Of a stretch of 64,000 nucleotides of DNA, positions 9,406 to 17,275 are shown in pieces. Position 1 is the first letter of the stretch, and every line of letters begins with the position of its first letter. Source of the DNA: Burkholderia sp. BCC0322. GTDB taxonomy: Bacteria > Pseudomonadota > Gammaproteobacteria > Burkholderiales > Burkholderiaceae. The notes under the pieces are model-generated. The model was given only the letters and a program-made list of their open reading frames with translations, searched no databases and was not told where the DNA came from. The DNA lies in assembly GCF_902833045.1 (NCBI RefSeq), contig NZ_CADFDU010000001.1, forward strand, positions 761,927-825,926. The letters are read 5' to 3'. The position numbers and the translations under genes are program-made.

Positions 9406-9600
9406 ATGCCCGTGATTCGCGTTGAGATGTCGTCAGGGCGCACGCGCTCCAAAAAACAGGAGGTGACCGATGCGATTACCCAAGCCATGATGACGCACCG
9501 CGGATCCACACTCGAAAGCATCCATGTCGAGTACCTGGACGTGCCGGCTTCGGCGTGGGCTATCGACGCGAAGTTCCTTGCGCCGCCAAGCGAGGCTTGA
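9406..9600 (+). CDS. tautomerase (4-oxalocrotonate tautomerase family)
   Basis: A 64-aa protein of the 4-OT family, at the usual length. Proline follows the initiator Met (MPVIRVEM), and after Met removal it would be the catalytic base. The 'SxxxIHVEYLDV' segment matches the second half of the fold. An AAGGAGA ribosome site precedes ATG 9406. These enzymes act as hexamers on keto-enol substrates, sometimes in aromatic catabolism; no such pathway is adjacent. Confidence 0.9.
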   Translation: MPVIRVEMSSGRTRSKKQEVTDAITQAMMTHRGSTLESIHVEYLDVPASAWAIDAKFLAPPSEA

Positions 9601-9690
9601 GTTTCCCTGACCGGCCCTGAACGGCACCGGTCCATGATTCGATGGGAGGGAGCACCCTGTCCCACGAGCGTTGACTTATCGAGAGTTGAA

Positions 9691-10344
9691 ATGACAGCAG
9701 TTCGCTTGCAATCCCGCTGGACCCGTTTCGGTTATGTCTCAGGCATGTTGGCACCGCTCTGGCTGGCGATGGGGGTGACCCTCGTCGCGCACTTCTACCC
9801 TGGCTACAGTCACATCACGCAAGCGATGAGCGAGCTCGGTGCCGTTGGCGCTCCCACGCATCAGTGGTCACCGTTGATCAACAACTTCCCCTTGGCATTC
9901 TGGTTTGTTGCCTTCGGATGCGCGGTATGGCAAACCTTTCCGGAGAGTCGACTCGCCCGGACGAGCGCCGTCTTGCTGGTCGTTCACGGCTTGGCGAATG
10001 TCGCGACGGGAACATGGAGCTGCGACGTCGGTTGCCGGCTCGACGCCGCTTCGTCATCCCAACGGATCCACAATCTGGCCGGCCTCGTCATGGCGCTGTC
10101 GTTGCTCGGGGCCAATGTCCTGTGGACGGTGTTGGGAAAGCGCGTGCTCGGTCTGGGGTGGCTCAGTGCGCTTTCGGCCGTCACGACGCTCATCTGCCTC
10201 GCGACGCTGCCGCTGATGGTTCAGGCCGCAGGGACCGGCGGTCCCTTCGGGTTGTATCAGCGCATCAACTACGGCGTGTCGATCGCGTGGGTCGGCGTTC
10301 TGGCTGCGACACTGTGCTCGCGTTGTACACGACGGAACGCTTGA
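9691..10344 (+). CDS. DUF998 membrane protein
   Basis: A 217-aa integral membrane protein with about six hydrophobic segments. The HITQAMSELGAVGAPTHQW motif after the first segment is the DUF998 hallmark. ATG 9691 is chosen because it follows an AT-rich GAGAGTTGAA sequence and begins just before the first membrane helix. The function of the family is not established. Its G+C content looks slightly below that of its neighbours. Confidence 0.8.
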   Translation: MTAVRLQSRWTRFGYVSGMLAPLWLAMGVTLVAHFYPGYSHITQAMSELGAVGAPTHQWSPLINNFPLAFWFVAFGCAVWQTFPESRLARTSAVLLVVHGLANVATGTWSCDVGCRLDAASSSQRIHNLAGLVMALSLLGANVLWTVLGKRVLGLGWLSALSAVTTLICLATLPLMVQAAGTGGPFGLYQRINYGVSIAWVGVLAATLCSRCTRRNA

Positions 10345-10576
10345 AATACTTCATCGGTTGCGATGTACCAATTGCCGGCCGGCGAGGCGGCTTTGTGCAG
10401 CCACACTCGGATTGGTCCATAGGTTCCATCGCGTGGGCCTCCCAGTTCGTCGAGTTGCGCGAACGATCGCTCCTGGCCGTTTCCCGACGAAAGCCCTCAT
10501 CGTTTCCGACTCCGAGCAATCCTTCCATCTTGCCGGCGACGGACAAGACAGATGATGCGAGCCACGCGAGCGAGCG

Positions 10577-11035
10577 CTACCGCATCAAGCAATACAAAAC
10601 ATCGGGACAACCTTCCTCGTTCCTGCTTCCATCGCTGTATGCAATCGCAACGAACCCGTGCCGTTCATAAAACGCGGCAGCATCGCGATTCATCAGGAAC
10701 GTATGGAGCTGGAGCCTGCCAACCGTCTGCGATTTCACCGATTCCAGGAGGGAAGAGCCAATCCCGCGTCGCTTGAATTCGGGGCACACATACAACTGGT
10801 CAAGCCACGCCACGCCGTTGGCGACGACGTGTGCGGCCATGCCGACGATGCGCTGATCGTTCACGGCAACGGTAACGTTGCCCGAAGGCACGAGGATGTT
10901 GGCAATCCAATCGCGGACGGCGGCTTCGGAATGCGCGAGCGGCGCGTAGGATGCCAGCGTGTTGCGCGACCGTAGATAGACTTCGGCTACCTCCGCGGCA
11001 TCGGCCGCAATCGCTCGACGCAAGATCAAGGGCAT
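10577..11035 (-). CDS. GNAT-family N-acetyltransferase
   Basis: A 152-aa GNAT acetyltransferase. It has the acetyl-CoA loop CPEFKRRGIGSSLL (R-R-G-I-G), the preceding strand LDQLYVCP, and the terminal FYERHGFVAIAYSDG. A GGGAG ribosome site lies 5 bases before the ATG. The substrate is not known. It is transcribed away from the AraC gene, sharing a 268-bp divergent promoter region. Confidence 0.9.
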   Translation of the reverse strand: MPLILRRAIAADAAEVAEVYLRSRNTLASYAPLAHSEAAVRDWIANILVPSGNVTVAVNDQRIVGMAAHVVANGVAWLDQLYVCPEFKRRGIGSSLLESVKSQTVGRLQLHTFLMNRDAAAFYERHGFVAIAYSDGSRNEEGCPDVLYCLMR

Positions 11036-11303
11036 GTATCTCCCGCTCCCAAATCTTCAAAAGGTGCACAACGATAGCAGCACGGAATGGACCTTCCAAG
11101 ATCGCGTGGACTGCGCTGAAACCGGCGAGACCGAAAGTTCAACGCGACCTATCGAGTGTGGGGTACAGCGAATCGACAGCGCGATCTCGTGACCGATTCG
11201 CTGCTTCGTTCCACGATCCCCGGGATTCGACATTCTCGTATCATCTGTCCGATTCGCCGGGACCGCATGACCTGGCGATTCCATACAAACGAGAGGACGA
11301 GCG

Positions 11304-12170
11304 ATGAAGGTCGAAGGGCGCGGCCACGGCAACGCGATCGAGCAAAACACGGCGGCAGGGCCGAAGCGTGCCGGTATCGCACGCGCGACGAAGAGCACCG
11401 ACCCGCGCGACTACCAGCATGCACCCGGTATCGCCGCCGTCATGCCGAAAGCATTCCCCGACGGTTTCGTCGTCCCGGAGCATCGGCATCGACGCGCACA
11501 ACTCGTCTACACCACGACGGGCATCGCCGAAGTCATTGCCTGCCAGTCGCTCTGGATGATCCCGCCGCATCGCGCACTGTGGATTCCGCCCGACCTGCCG
11601 CACGCGATGCGTGCACACGGGCCGCTCGAATTGCGCACCGCCTACGTCGACCCGTGCGCATACCGATCGGCAACCCCGAACCGGCCGCGCCTGGTCAACG
11701 TGTCGCCGCTGCTGCGTGAGTTGATCGTGCGCGCGTCGTCGTTCCCGGTCGAGATCCATCCCGACGGACGCGACGATCTCGTCATCCAGCTGATGCTGGC
11801 CGAAATCGAGTGGTCCCCCGAGCAGCCCCTGCGGCTGCCGTCCGGCCAGGATCGGCGTCTTGCCCGCGTCTGCGACGCGATTCTGGCGAATCCGGCCGAT
11901 CCGCGAACGCTGGCGGAATGGGCCGATGAAGTCGGTGCGTCGAGCCGGACACTGGCCCGGCTTTTCACTGCCGAAACCGGGCTGTCGTTCAGCCAGTGGC
12001 GCCAGCAGGCCCGGATTTCGGCCGCGCGCCCGCTGCTGGCGTCGGGGCGCTCGGTGATCGCCGTCGCGACCGAACTCGGCTACGAAACCGCGAGTGCCTT
12101 CTCGACCGTGTTTCGCCGGTTTGCCGGCATGACGCCCAGCGCTTACGCGAAACTGTCCGATTCCGCGTAG
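11304..12170 (+). CDS. AraC-family transcriptional regulator
   Basis: A 288-aa regulator with an N-terminal cupin-like sensor (about residues 45-115, with HRHRRAQLVYT) and a C-terminal double helix-turn-helix at about 185-285 (LAEWADEVGASSRTLARLF, then ELGYETASAFSTVFRRFAG). This layout matches the NimR/YdeO-like subgroup that controls an adjacent gene. The alpha/beta hydrolase gene, now broken, lies 87 bp downstream in the same direction and is the likely former target. Confidence 0.9.
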   Translation: MKVEGRGHGNAIEQNTAAGPKRAGIARATKSTDPRDYQHAPGIAAVMPKAFPDGFVVPEHRHRRAQLVYTTTGIAEVIACQSLWMIPPHRALWIPPDLPHAMRAHGPLELRTAYVDPCAYRSATPNRPRLVNVSPLLRELIVRASSFPVEIHPDGRDDLVIQLMLAEIEWSPEQPLRLPSGQDRRLARVCDAILANPADPRTLAEWADEVGASSRTLARLFTAETGLSFSQWRQQARISAARPLLASGRSVIAVATELGYETASAFSTVFRRFAGMTPSAYAKLSDSA

Positions 12171-12848
12171 CACACGTCTTTCCGGCAAACGCAGCGCGTG
12201 GCGCGCACGCTTATCGTGTCGGTCATCGAATCCACTGACCGAACGAGGTAAGCCGACATGACGCGACACGACATCGAATTCCTGTCCGAAGCCGCCACGC
12301 TGCGAGGCTGGTACTACGAACCGGCGCAGCGCATCGCCGATACGGCAACGTATCCGGCCATCGTGATGGCGCACGGTTTCTCCGGCGTGAAGGAACAATA
12401 TCTGGACCGCTACGCCGAGGTGTTCGCCGCCAGCGGTTTCGGCGTGCTGCTCTACGATCACCGGAATTTCGGCGCGAGCGACGGGTATCCGCGTCAGGAG
12501 ATCGACCCCGTGCAACAGAAGCGCGGCTATCGCGACGCGATCAGCTATCTGCTCACCCGCCCGGACGTCGACGCCGCCCGCATCGGCATCTGGGGCACCA
12601 GTTACAGCGGCGGCCACGTGCTCGAAGTCGCGGCGATCGACCGGCGCGTCAAATGCGTGGTGTCGCAGGTGCCGACGATCAGCGGCTATCGGTCGGCGTT
12701 GCGCCGTACGCGTTCCGATCTGGTGCCGGCGATGCTGGCTCGCTTCGCTGAAGATCGCAGGCAGCGATTCGCGGGCGGCCCGCCGGCGATGTTGCCGGCA
12801 GTCAGCGCCGATCCCGCGACAGCCTGCGCGATGGCCGGTGCGGATTGC

Positions 12849-12871
12849 GGATTCAACCGGTCGATGCAACA
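12849..12871 (+). repeat. left terminal inverted repeat of the IS30-family element
   Basis: 23 bp, starting GGATTCAACCGGTCG. It is the exact reverse complement of 14049-14071. Confidence 0.93.
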
Positions 12872-12906
12872 CACTAGAATCTGCGCAAGCAGTGGAGGTG
12901 TTGCAA

Positions 12907-14067
12907 ATGAAGCGGAGGCCGAGGATCTACTATTCTGAGAGTCAGAAAGCACTCATGTGGGACCGCTGGCGCAAAGGTGAAACGATTCATCAAATTGCCA
13001 AACTGTTCGATCGGGGCCACTCTTCGATACAGCGGATCCTGTCAGAGGCCGGCGGCATCGAGCCACCGCAAAGACATCGCGCACCGCAGACATTGACGCT
13101 CGCGGAACGCGAGGAAATCTCTCGCTGCCTGGTGAGCGGATTATCGATTCGGTCTATCGCGGCCAAGCTGGGACGTGCTCCTTCCACGATCAGCCGCGAG
13201 CTGCAGCGCAACGGAGGCAGCCAAGGTTATCGAGCGAGCCGGGCGGATGAGCTCGCCTGGGATCGGGCACGTCGCCCGAAGATTTGCAAATTAGTGAGCA
13301 ACCAGACGCTGGCGCGAGTTGTCGCTGCAAAGCTGAAGCTGCAGTGGTCCCCTGAGCAGATTTCTGGTTGGCTCAAGCATGCGTATGCCGTCAACAAGGA
13401 CCATCTGGTGTCACACGAGACGATCTATCGGAGCCTCTATATCCAAGCTCGCGGTGCCCTGAAAAAGGAATTGCTTGAACACTTGCGACGCTCTCGAGCG
13501 ATGCGCCGGTCTCGCCATCACACATTGAAAACCGAAGACCGCACGAACATTCGCGACGCTGTATCGATCAGTGAACGCCCCGCGACGGCGGAGGATCGCG
13601 CGATACCCGGGCACTGGGAAGGGGACTTGCTGTTTGGCAACGCTACCAGCCAGATTGCGACTCTTGTCGAACGTCAGAGTCGATACGTGATGCTGGTAAA
13701 AGTAGCCGGCAAGGATTCCGAGGCTGTGGTCAACGCGCTGATACGACACGCCAGCAAGTTACCTCGGGAACTATATAAATCGCTGACCTGGGACAGGGGC
13801 ACGGAAATGGCTGATCACAAACGCTTTACCGTGGCGACCAAGATCCAGGTCTATTTCTGCGATCCGCAGAATCCGTGGCAACGCGGCTCGAATGAAAACA
13901 TGAACGGACTGCTGAGGCAGTACTTCCCGAAAGGTACCGACCTCTCTGCCTATTCCCAAGCCCAACTCGACGCTGTAGCGAGGCGTCTCAACGAGCGTCC
14001 GCGTAAGACGCTAAACTTTGACACACCCGCCCAGCGGTTCCATCAATCTGTTGCATCGACCGGTTGA
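12907..14067 (+). CDS. IS30-family transposase
   Basis: A 386-aa DDE transposase. N-terminal helix-turn-helix regions (about residues 20-50 and 62-105, the second with RSIAAKLGRAPSTISREL) bind the ends. The catalytic acidic residues lie in GHWEGDLLFG, SLTWDRGTEM and WQRGSNENMNGLLRQY, the last being the IS30 E-region signature. ATG 12907 is chosen because GGAGG sits 8 bases upstream; an in-frame opening further upstream would begin within host DNA. The stop codon lies inside the right inverted repeat. The gene is full length, so the element may be active. Confidence 0.95.
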   Translation: MKRRPRIYYSESQKALMWDRWRKGETIHQIAKLFDRGHSSIQRILSEAGGIEPPQRHRAPQTLTLAEREEISRCLVSGLSIRSIAAKLGRAPSTISRELQRNGGSQGYRASRADELAWDRARRPKICKLVSNQTLARVVAAKLKLQWSPEQISGWLKHAYAVNKDHLVSHETIYRSLYIQARGALKKELLEHLRRSRAMRRSRHHTLKTEDRTNIRDAVSISERPATAEDRAIPGHWEGDLLFGNATSQIATLVERQSRYVMLVKVAGKDSEAVVNALIRHASKLPRELYKSLTWDRGTEMADHKRFTVATKIQVYFCDPQNPWQRGSNENMNGLLRQYFPKGTDLSAYSQAQLDAVARRLNERPRKTLNFDTPAQRFHQSVASTG

Positions 14068-14071
14068 ATCC
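14049..14071 (-). repeat. right terminal inverted repeat of the IS30-family element
   Basis: 23 bp, the perfect reverse complement of the left end. It contains the transposase stop codon. Confidence 0.93.
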
Positions 14072-14403
14072 GCAATGCGTACCGGTTCTTCACCGAGTCG
14101 GCGGCGCGGTGTGCGCCGAACTGGAAGAACGAAGTGACGCTGCGCAGCGCCGAGCTGTCGCGCGAGAACGAGCCGGGCCAGTATGTCGATCGCATTTCGC
14201 CCACGCCGTTGCTGATGATCGTGGCCGACCAGGATCTGCTGACGCCCACCGACCTGTGCCTCAAGGCATGGGAGAACGCGCTGGAGCCGAAGCGCTTGCT
14301 CTTGCTCCAGGGCGGACATTTCACGCCGTATATCGAGCACTTCGATGCAACCAGCCAGGCGGCGGTGGAATGGTTCACGCTGCATCTGTCTGGCGCGCGT
14401 TGA

Positions 14404-14805
14404 TCGGGCCCGCTGCAGGGCGTGCGTGCGGCATCCGGGGCTTACGCGAATGGCAACGCCGCTGGCTTTGACGGCGACTGCGTATGCAGGGCAAATGGAA
14501 GGTTGAAGCGCGTCGGCGAACGACACGCGGAGCCAAGTCGTTACGCGGGCTCACGGACGATGCGTCACCACTTGGCCGTACACGACAGCGGCCGAGGCTT
14601 CGTCATATGGAGTAATAGCTGTAATTTGGCCTGAAATTTTCTTTCGGGCGGCTCGGGCTAGACTGGCCTCGCCTTGATACCCCCCCCCAAGGTGTTGTTG
14701 TGTTCTCGGTTGGGCCCGCGCTTTCCGGTGCGGGCCAATTTTTCGGGCGGGCGCCACCGGCGGCCGAACGATCGCCGGCCGGATGCACATCGGAGGAAAC
14801 GCAAC
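14404..14805. other. intergenic region with C9 tract and hairpin
   Basis: No gene seen. A run of nine C (14680-14688) is followed by a hairpin, GGCCCGC (14713-14719) with GCGGGCC (14730-14736), and then AATTTTT. This resembles a transcription attenuator or terminator in the leader of the exported-protein gene at 14806. The C tract could be prone to slippage. Confidence 0.55.
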
Positions 14806-15192
14806 GTGACAGTACGCCCGACAGTCCGCGATGCCGGTTCGCTCGTGCGGATCGCCGCGTTGAGCGCGGCGGCTGCCGCCGTGACGGTGTCCGCCGTGCC
14901 GCCGGCGTTCGCGCAAGCCAGCGAACCGGTGACCAGCAGCGTGTTCGTGCACCGGTCGTACGACACGGGCAATAGCGCGATCAACGACAACTTCCAGTAC
15001 ATCGCGCATCCGCCGCTACCGCCGGTCGCCGCGAGCGCGCCGCCGGTCGCGCGTGGCGCGCACCGCGGCCGCCGCGGACAGACGGGCACCGCGAATACAG
15101 CCGGCGCGTCGGGCGGCGGGGCGAACAGCGCGGCCATTCCTTTGCCGACGATGCCGGCGGACGGGTCATCCGGCACGCCGGTTTCGCAGTAG
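14806..15192 (+). CDS. hypothetical exported protein
   Basis: A 128-aa protein with a signal peptide (AAAAAVTVSAVPPAFAQA, cleavage after about residue 40) and a mature region rich in Ala, Pro, Gly and Ser. It includes a short structured part (SSVFVHRSYDTGNSAINDNF) and a low-complexity C-terminus. GTG 14806 is chosen because CGGAGG lies about 9 bases before it; longer in-frame openings cross the C9 tract and read as Arg-rich noise. No family recognised. It is followed by the second copy of the hairpin-terminator element. Confidence 0.65.
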   Translation: MTVRPTVRDAGSLVRIAALSAAAAAVTVSAVPPAFAQASEPVTSSVFVHRSYDTGNSAINDNFQYIAHPPLPPVAASAPPVARGAHRGRRGQTGTANTAGASGGGANSAAIPLPTMPADGSSGTPVSQ

Positions 15193-15306
15193 CCGCTGCT
15201 TTCCGAATCCTTCCAGGCAAGCCTGTCGATCGACGATCGGTCGCAATGCCGTGCCCGGTAGTCGGCTATCGCCAGGATCACGATGACGTCAGGTCGTACG
15301 GTGTGA

Positions 15307-15379
15307 CCGCTCGATGAGGGGTGAGCGGGATCTTTCCTTGTATCTCGCTCGTTGGCCCGACTGTGTCGGGCTTTTTTTT
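15307..15379 (+). terminator. intrinsic terminator with upstream hairpin, copy 2
   Basis: Hairpin CCGCTC (15307-15312) with GAGCGG (15323-15328), then a linker close to that at 5840-5864, then GCCCGAC (15355-15361) with GTCGGGC (15365-15371) and eight T. Relative to copy 1, one C-G pair in the first stem is replaced by T-A, so pairing is kept. It lies about 110 bp after the exported-protein gene. Confidence 0.8.
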
Positions 15380-15485
15380 GTTCGGTCGCGAGCGGGTGTG
15401 CCGGCGACGGCTACGTGTGGCAACATCGCGGTGATTTGCACATTCCATCCGGGTGCCGGCAGACCCATCTATCCGAGGGGGAGTC

Positions 15486-15860
15486 ATGTTTGACCATGTC
15501 AAATTCGGCGTGAGCGACTTTGCAGCCAGCAAGGCGTTTTTCCTGAGCGCACTTGAACCGCTTGGCGTCGTGGTGCAGGGGGAGGGCGAGCCTTCGTACG
15601 GCATCGAGATTTCTCCGCCGGGCAAGCCTTCGTTGTGCCTGTTCCAGACGACGGAGAAACCGGCGCATCTTCACATCGCGTTCGTGGCCGACAACCGGCA
15701 GCAAGTCGAGGCGTTCTATCGCGCGGCGCTGGCGGCCGGCGGGAAGGACAACGGCGCGCCGGGGCTGCGGCCGCATTACCACGCGAACTACTACGCGGCG
15801 TTCGTCATCGGGCCGGATGGGCACAATATCGAGGTGGTGTGTCATCAGGCGGAGGGGTGA
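15486..15860 (+). CDS. VOC/glyoxalase-family protein
   Basis: A 124-aa protein of the vicinal-oxygen-chelate superfamily. It starts FDHVKFGVSDFAASKAFFLS and ends with the metal-binding-type GPDGHNIEVVCH, both typical of single-domain glyoxalase/dioxygenase-like proteins. The ATG follows GAGGGGGAG. Metal ligands may be H4, H65 and E121 (by pattern, approximate). Substrate unknown; it stands alone. Confidence 0.88.
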   Translation: MFDHVKFGVSDFAASKAFFLSALEPLGVVVQGEGEPSYGIEISPPGKPSLCLFQTTEKPAHLHIAFVADNRQQVEAFYRAALAAGGKDNGAPGLRPHYHANYYAAFVIGPDGHNIEVVCHQAEG

Positions 15861-15987
15861 TTCCCTGTCGAGCAACATGGGGAGGCGAGGCCGCTTGCGA
15901 CGTCACGCGTTGATGGTCGGCGGTCGGCCGATGCCTTCGAAGCGATGAGCGAATACATGCCGCACCCGAGCAACGGAGCCTTTGGGG

Positions 15988-16098
15988 ATGAGTGACATCG
16001 CCATCGATATCCCCTTTCCAGTCATCGCGATTCTCATGGGGTCCATTTACTGGCCCGTGCACTTTGCGTCGGTGCTGTCGGGTTATATGTCGGTGTGA
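15988..16098 (+). CDS. tiny hydrophobic protein or 5' half of a frameshifted gene
   Basis: A 36-aa frame beginning MSDIAIDIPFPVIAIL, with one hydrophobic segment and a GGAG about 13 bases upstream. Its last codons overlap, in another frame, a GTG that opens a second 37-aa membrane peptide (16095-16208). Either the two are coupled small proteins, or they are halves of a two-helix protein of about 73 aa broken by a frameshift. No family recognised. Confidence 0.35.
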   Translation: MSDIAIDIPFPVIAILMGSIYWPVHFASVLSGYMSV

Positions 16099-16208
16099 CT
16101 CGTCTGCGTGGTATCGGGCGCGTTGTGTGCATCGTCATCGCGCTCTTGTTCATTGTTGATGCGGGCGCGGGGATTTATGAGTCCCTTCGGCAGGGTTTGA
16201 ATACTTGA
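16095..16208 (+). CDS. tiny membrane peptide overlapping the previous frame
   Basis: A 37-aa frame from GTG 16095: a basic start (TRLRGIGR), a strongly hydrophobic helix (VVCIVIALLFIVDAGAG), then IYESLRQG. Start and upstream stop overlap as GTGTGA. The basic-then-hydrophobic order would suit an inner-membrane helix. It may instead be the 3' half of the preceding frame after a -1/+1 shift. Confidence 0.35.
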   Translation: MTRLRGIGRVVCIVIALLFIVDAGAGIYESLRQGLNT

Positions 16209-16338
16209 TGCGAGTGTATCGAGCGAACAGTCTCACCCTCTGTCGCGCGTCCCGTGCGAGCGGCTCCCGGGTCGGCGAATTCTGCATCATGCCAGGAGCG
16301 GCGATGATGGGCCGTAGACATTTCAGCGGAGAAATTCG

Positions 16339-16590
16339 ATGACGTATGGGTTCCAGGTGGCTTCGGATGTCCGCCGCGACGGTTTGGGCATCGAGCTGAT
16401 CGACGCAGACGGTAATGTGCTGGCCGAGGTGTTCAGGTGCGACGCCGACAATTCCCTGACCGTTTCGTTGTTTCAAGCAGGACTTCCGTTTCCACAGGTC
16501 GAAAAGCTGGTGCTGATGGCGCAGGAATCGCTGGGCTCGTTTGAAGACGGAACGCCGCTGCCGGTTCGCGTTGAACGTAACGGCGAATAG
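16339..16590 (+). CDS. hypothetical protein
   Basis: An 83-aa soluble protein with an alternating strand pattern (GIELIDADGNVLAEVFRCD, then SLTVSLFQAGLPFPQVEKL) and an acidic pI. CAGCGGAGA sits about 8 bases before the ATG. The layout suggests a small alpha/beta domain, but I recognise no family. A GNAT gene follows 65 bp downstream and may be cotranscribed. Confidence 0.65.
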   Translation: MTYGFQVASDVRRDGLGIELIDADGNVLAEVFRCDADNSLTVSLFQAGLPFPQVEKLVLMAQESLGSFEDGTPLPVRVERNGE

Positions 16591-16655
16591 TCCAGGCGCC
16601 CCGTCGGAAACAAGCGGCATTTTCTTACCGGCACGCTTCAACGGAGATACGAACG

Positions 16656-17150
16656 ATGGCTTCGAAACGCATCCGCCGGGCAACGGAAGAGGATGTATCG
16701 ATTCTCGCCGTGATCCGGAACGACGCTCACACGAAGAAGCTCAGGTACGGCGACCATGTGTGGGGCAAGGAAGGCGACGGATTTTCCGAGGCGTGGGTAC
16801 GCAACAACGTCTCCCAAAAGGACGTGTATGTCGTCGAACTGGACGGCACGTTGGCCGGAACGTTCTCGCTCGCCTTCGACGAGGACAAGCATTGGGGGCC
16901 GCAGGAGCCGATCGCCGGTTATGTGCACGGGCTGTGCGTGCGGGAAGGTTTCAACGGGCAGGGGCTCGGCAGCGTCATGCTCGACTGGTGCGCTCACAAG
17001 GTGAGCAGCTTGAACCGGCGCTTTGTTCGACTCGATTGCGCGGTTGAAAACGCGACGCTCTGCGCTTACTACGAGTCGCTTGGCTTCGTTCGCGTCGGGT
17101 TGAAATCAGACGGGATCGTCTGGTCCCTGTACGAGAAGCCGGCTGAGTAG
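16656..17150 (+). CDS. GNAT-family N-acetyltransferase
   Basis: A 164-aa acetyltransferase. Its core is YVHGLCVREGFNGQGLGSVMLDWC, whose Q-G-L-G loop binds the acetyl-CoA pyrophosphate, followed by RLDCAVENATLCAYYESLGF, a typical GNAT C-terminal half. ACGGAGAT lies upstream of the ATG. Substrate unknown. Confidence 0.9.
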   Translation: MASKRIRRATEEDVSILAVIRNDAHTKKLRYGDHVWGKEGDGFSEAWVRNNVSQKDVYVVELDGTLAGTFSLAFDEDKHWGPQEPIAGYVHGLCVREGFNGQGLGSVMLDWCAHKVSSLNRRFVRLDCAVENATLCAYYESLGFVRVGLKSDGIVWSLYEKPAE

Positions 17151-17222
17151 TTTTCGACTGGAACCCCGGTGAATTCTCCCGGACGGTTCAACCCGTCACC
17201 CGCACAACCCCTTCGATTTCCC

Positions 17223-17253
17223 TTGCACCTGACGCTACGTCAGCTTTTATGGT
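17223..17253 (+). promoter_or_regulatory. MerR-type promoter and operator
   Basis: A -35-like TTGCAC (17223-17228) and a -10-like TATGGT (17248-17253) are separated by 19 bp, the long spacer typical of MerR-controlled promoters. The spacer holds a perfect dyad, CTGACG CTA CGTCAG (17229-17243). Transcription would begin near 17260, which excludes the ATG at 17249 and points to ATG 17276 as the start of the MerR fusion gene. Confidence 0.7.
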
Positions 17254-17275
17254 CGACTCCGACGACTGGGAAAAC

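Larger units (their letters stand above)
12849..14071 (+). mobile_element. IS30-family insertion sequence, 1,223 bp
   Basis: The ends are perfect 23-bp inverted repeats (12849-12871 and 14049-14071, starting GGATTCAACCGG). A 2-bp direct duplication, GC at 12847-12848 and 14072-14073, flanks it, consistent with IS30-type transposition. A single transposase gene fills the element. The boundaries are confirmed because removing it with one GC restores the frame of the host hydrolase gene. Confidence 0.93.
12258..14403 (+). pseudogene. alpha/beta hydrolase gene split by an IS30-family element
   Basis: The 5' part (12258-12848, 197 codons) and 3' part (14074-14403, 109 codons plus stop) read in one frame once the IS and one copy of the GC duplication are removed. 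That restores a 306-aa hydrolase of the dienelactone/DUF1100-like group. The nucleophile Ser (GTSYSGGH) is in the 5' part; the acid (VADQD) and histidine (GGHFTPY) are in the 3' part, so no active enzyme is expected. A GTG at 14134 opens the last 89 codons but lacks the nucleophile. No other lesion is visible, so the disruption looks recent. Confidence 0.93.
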
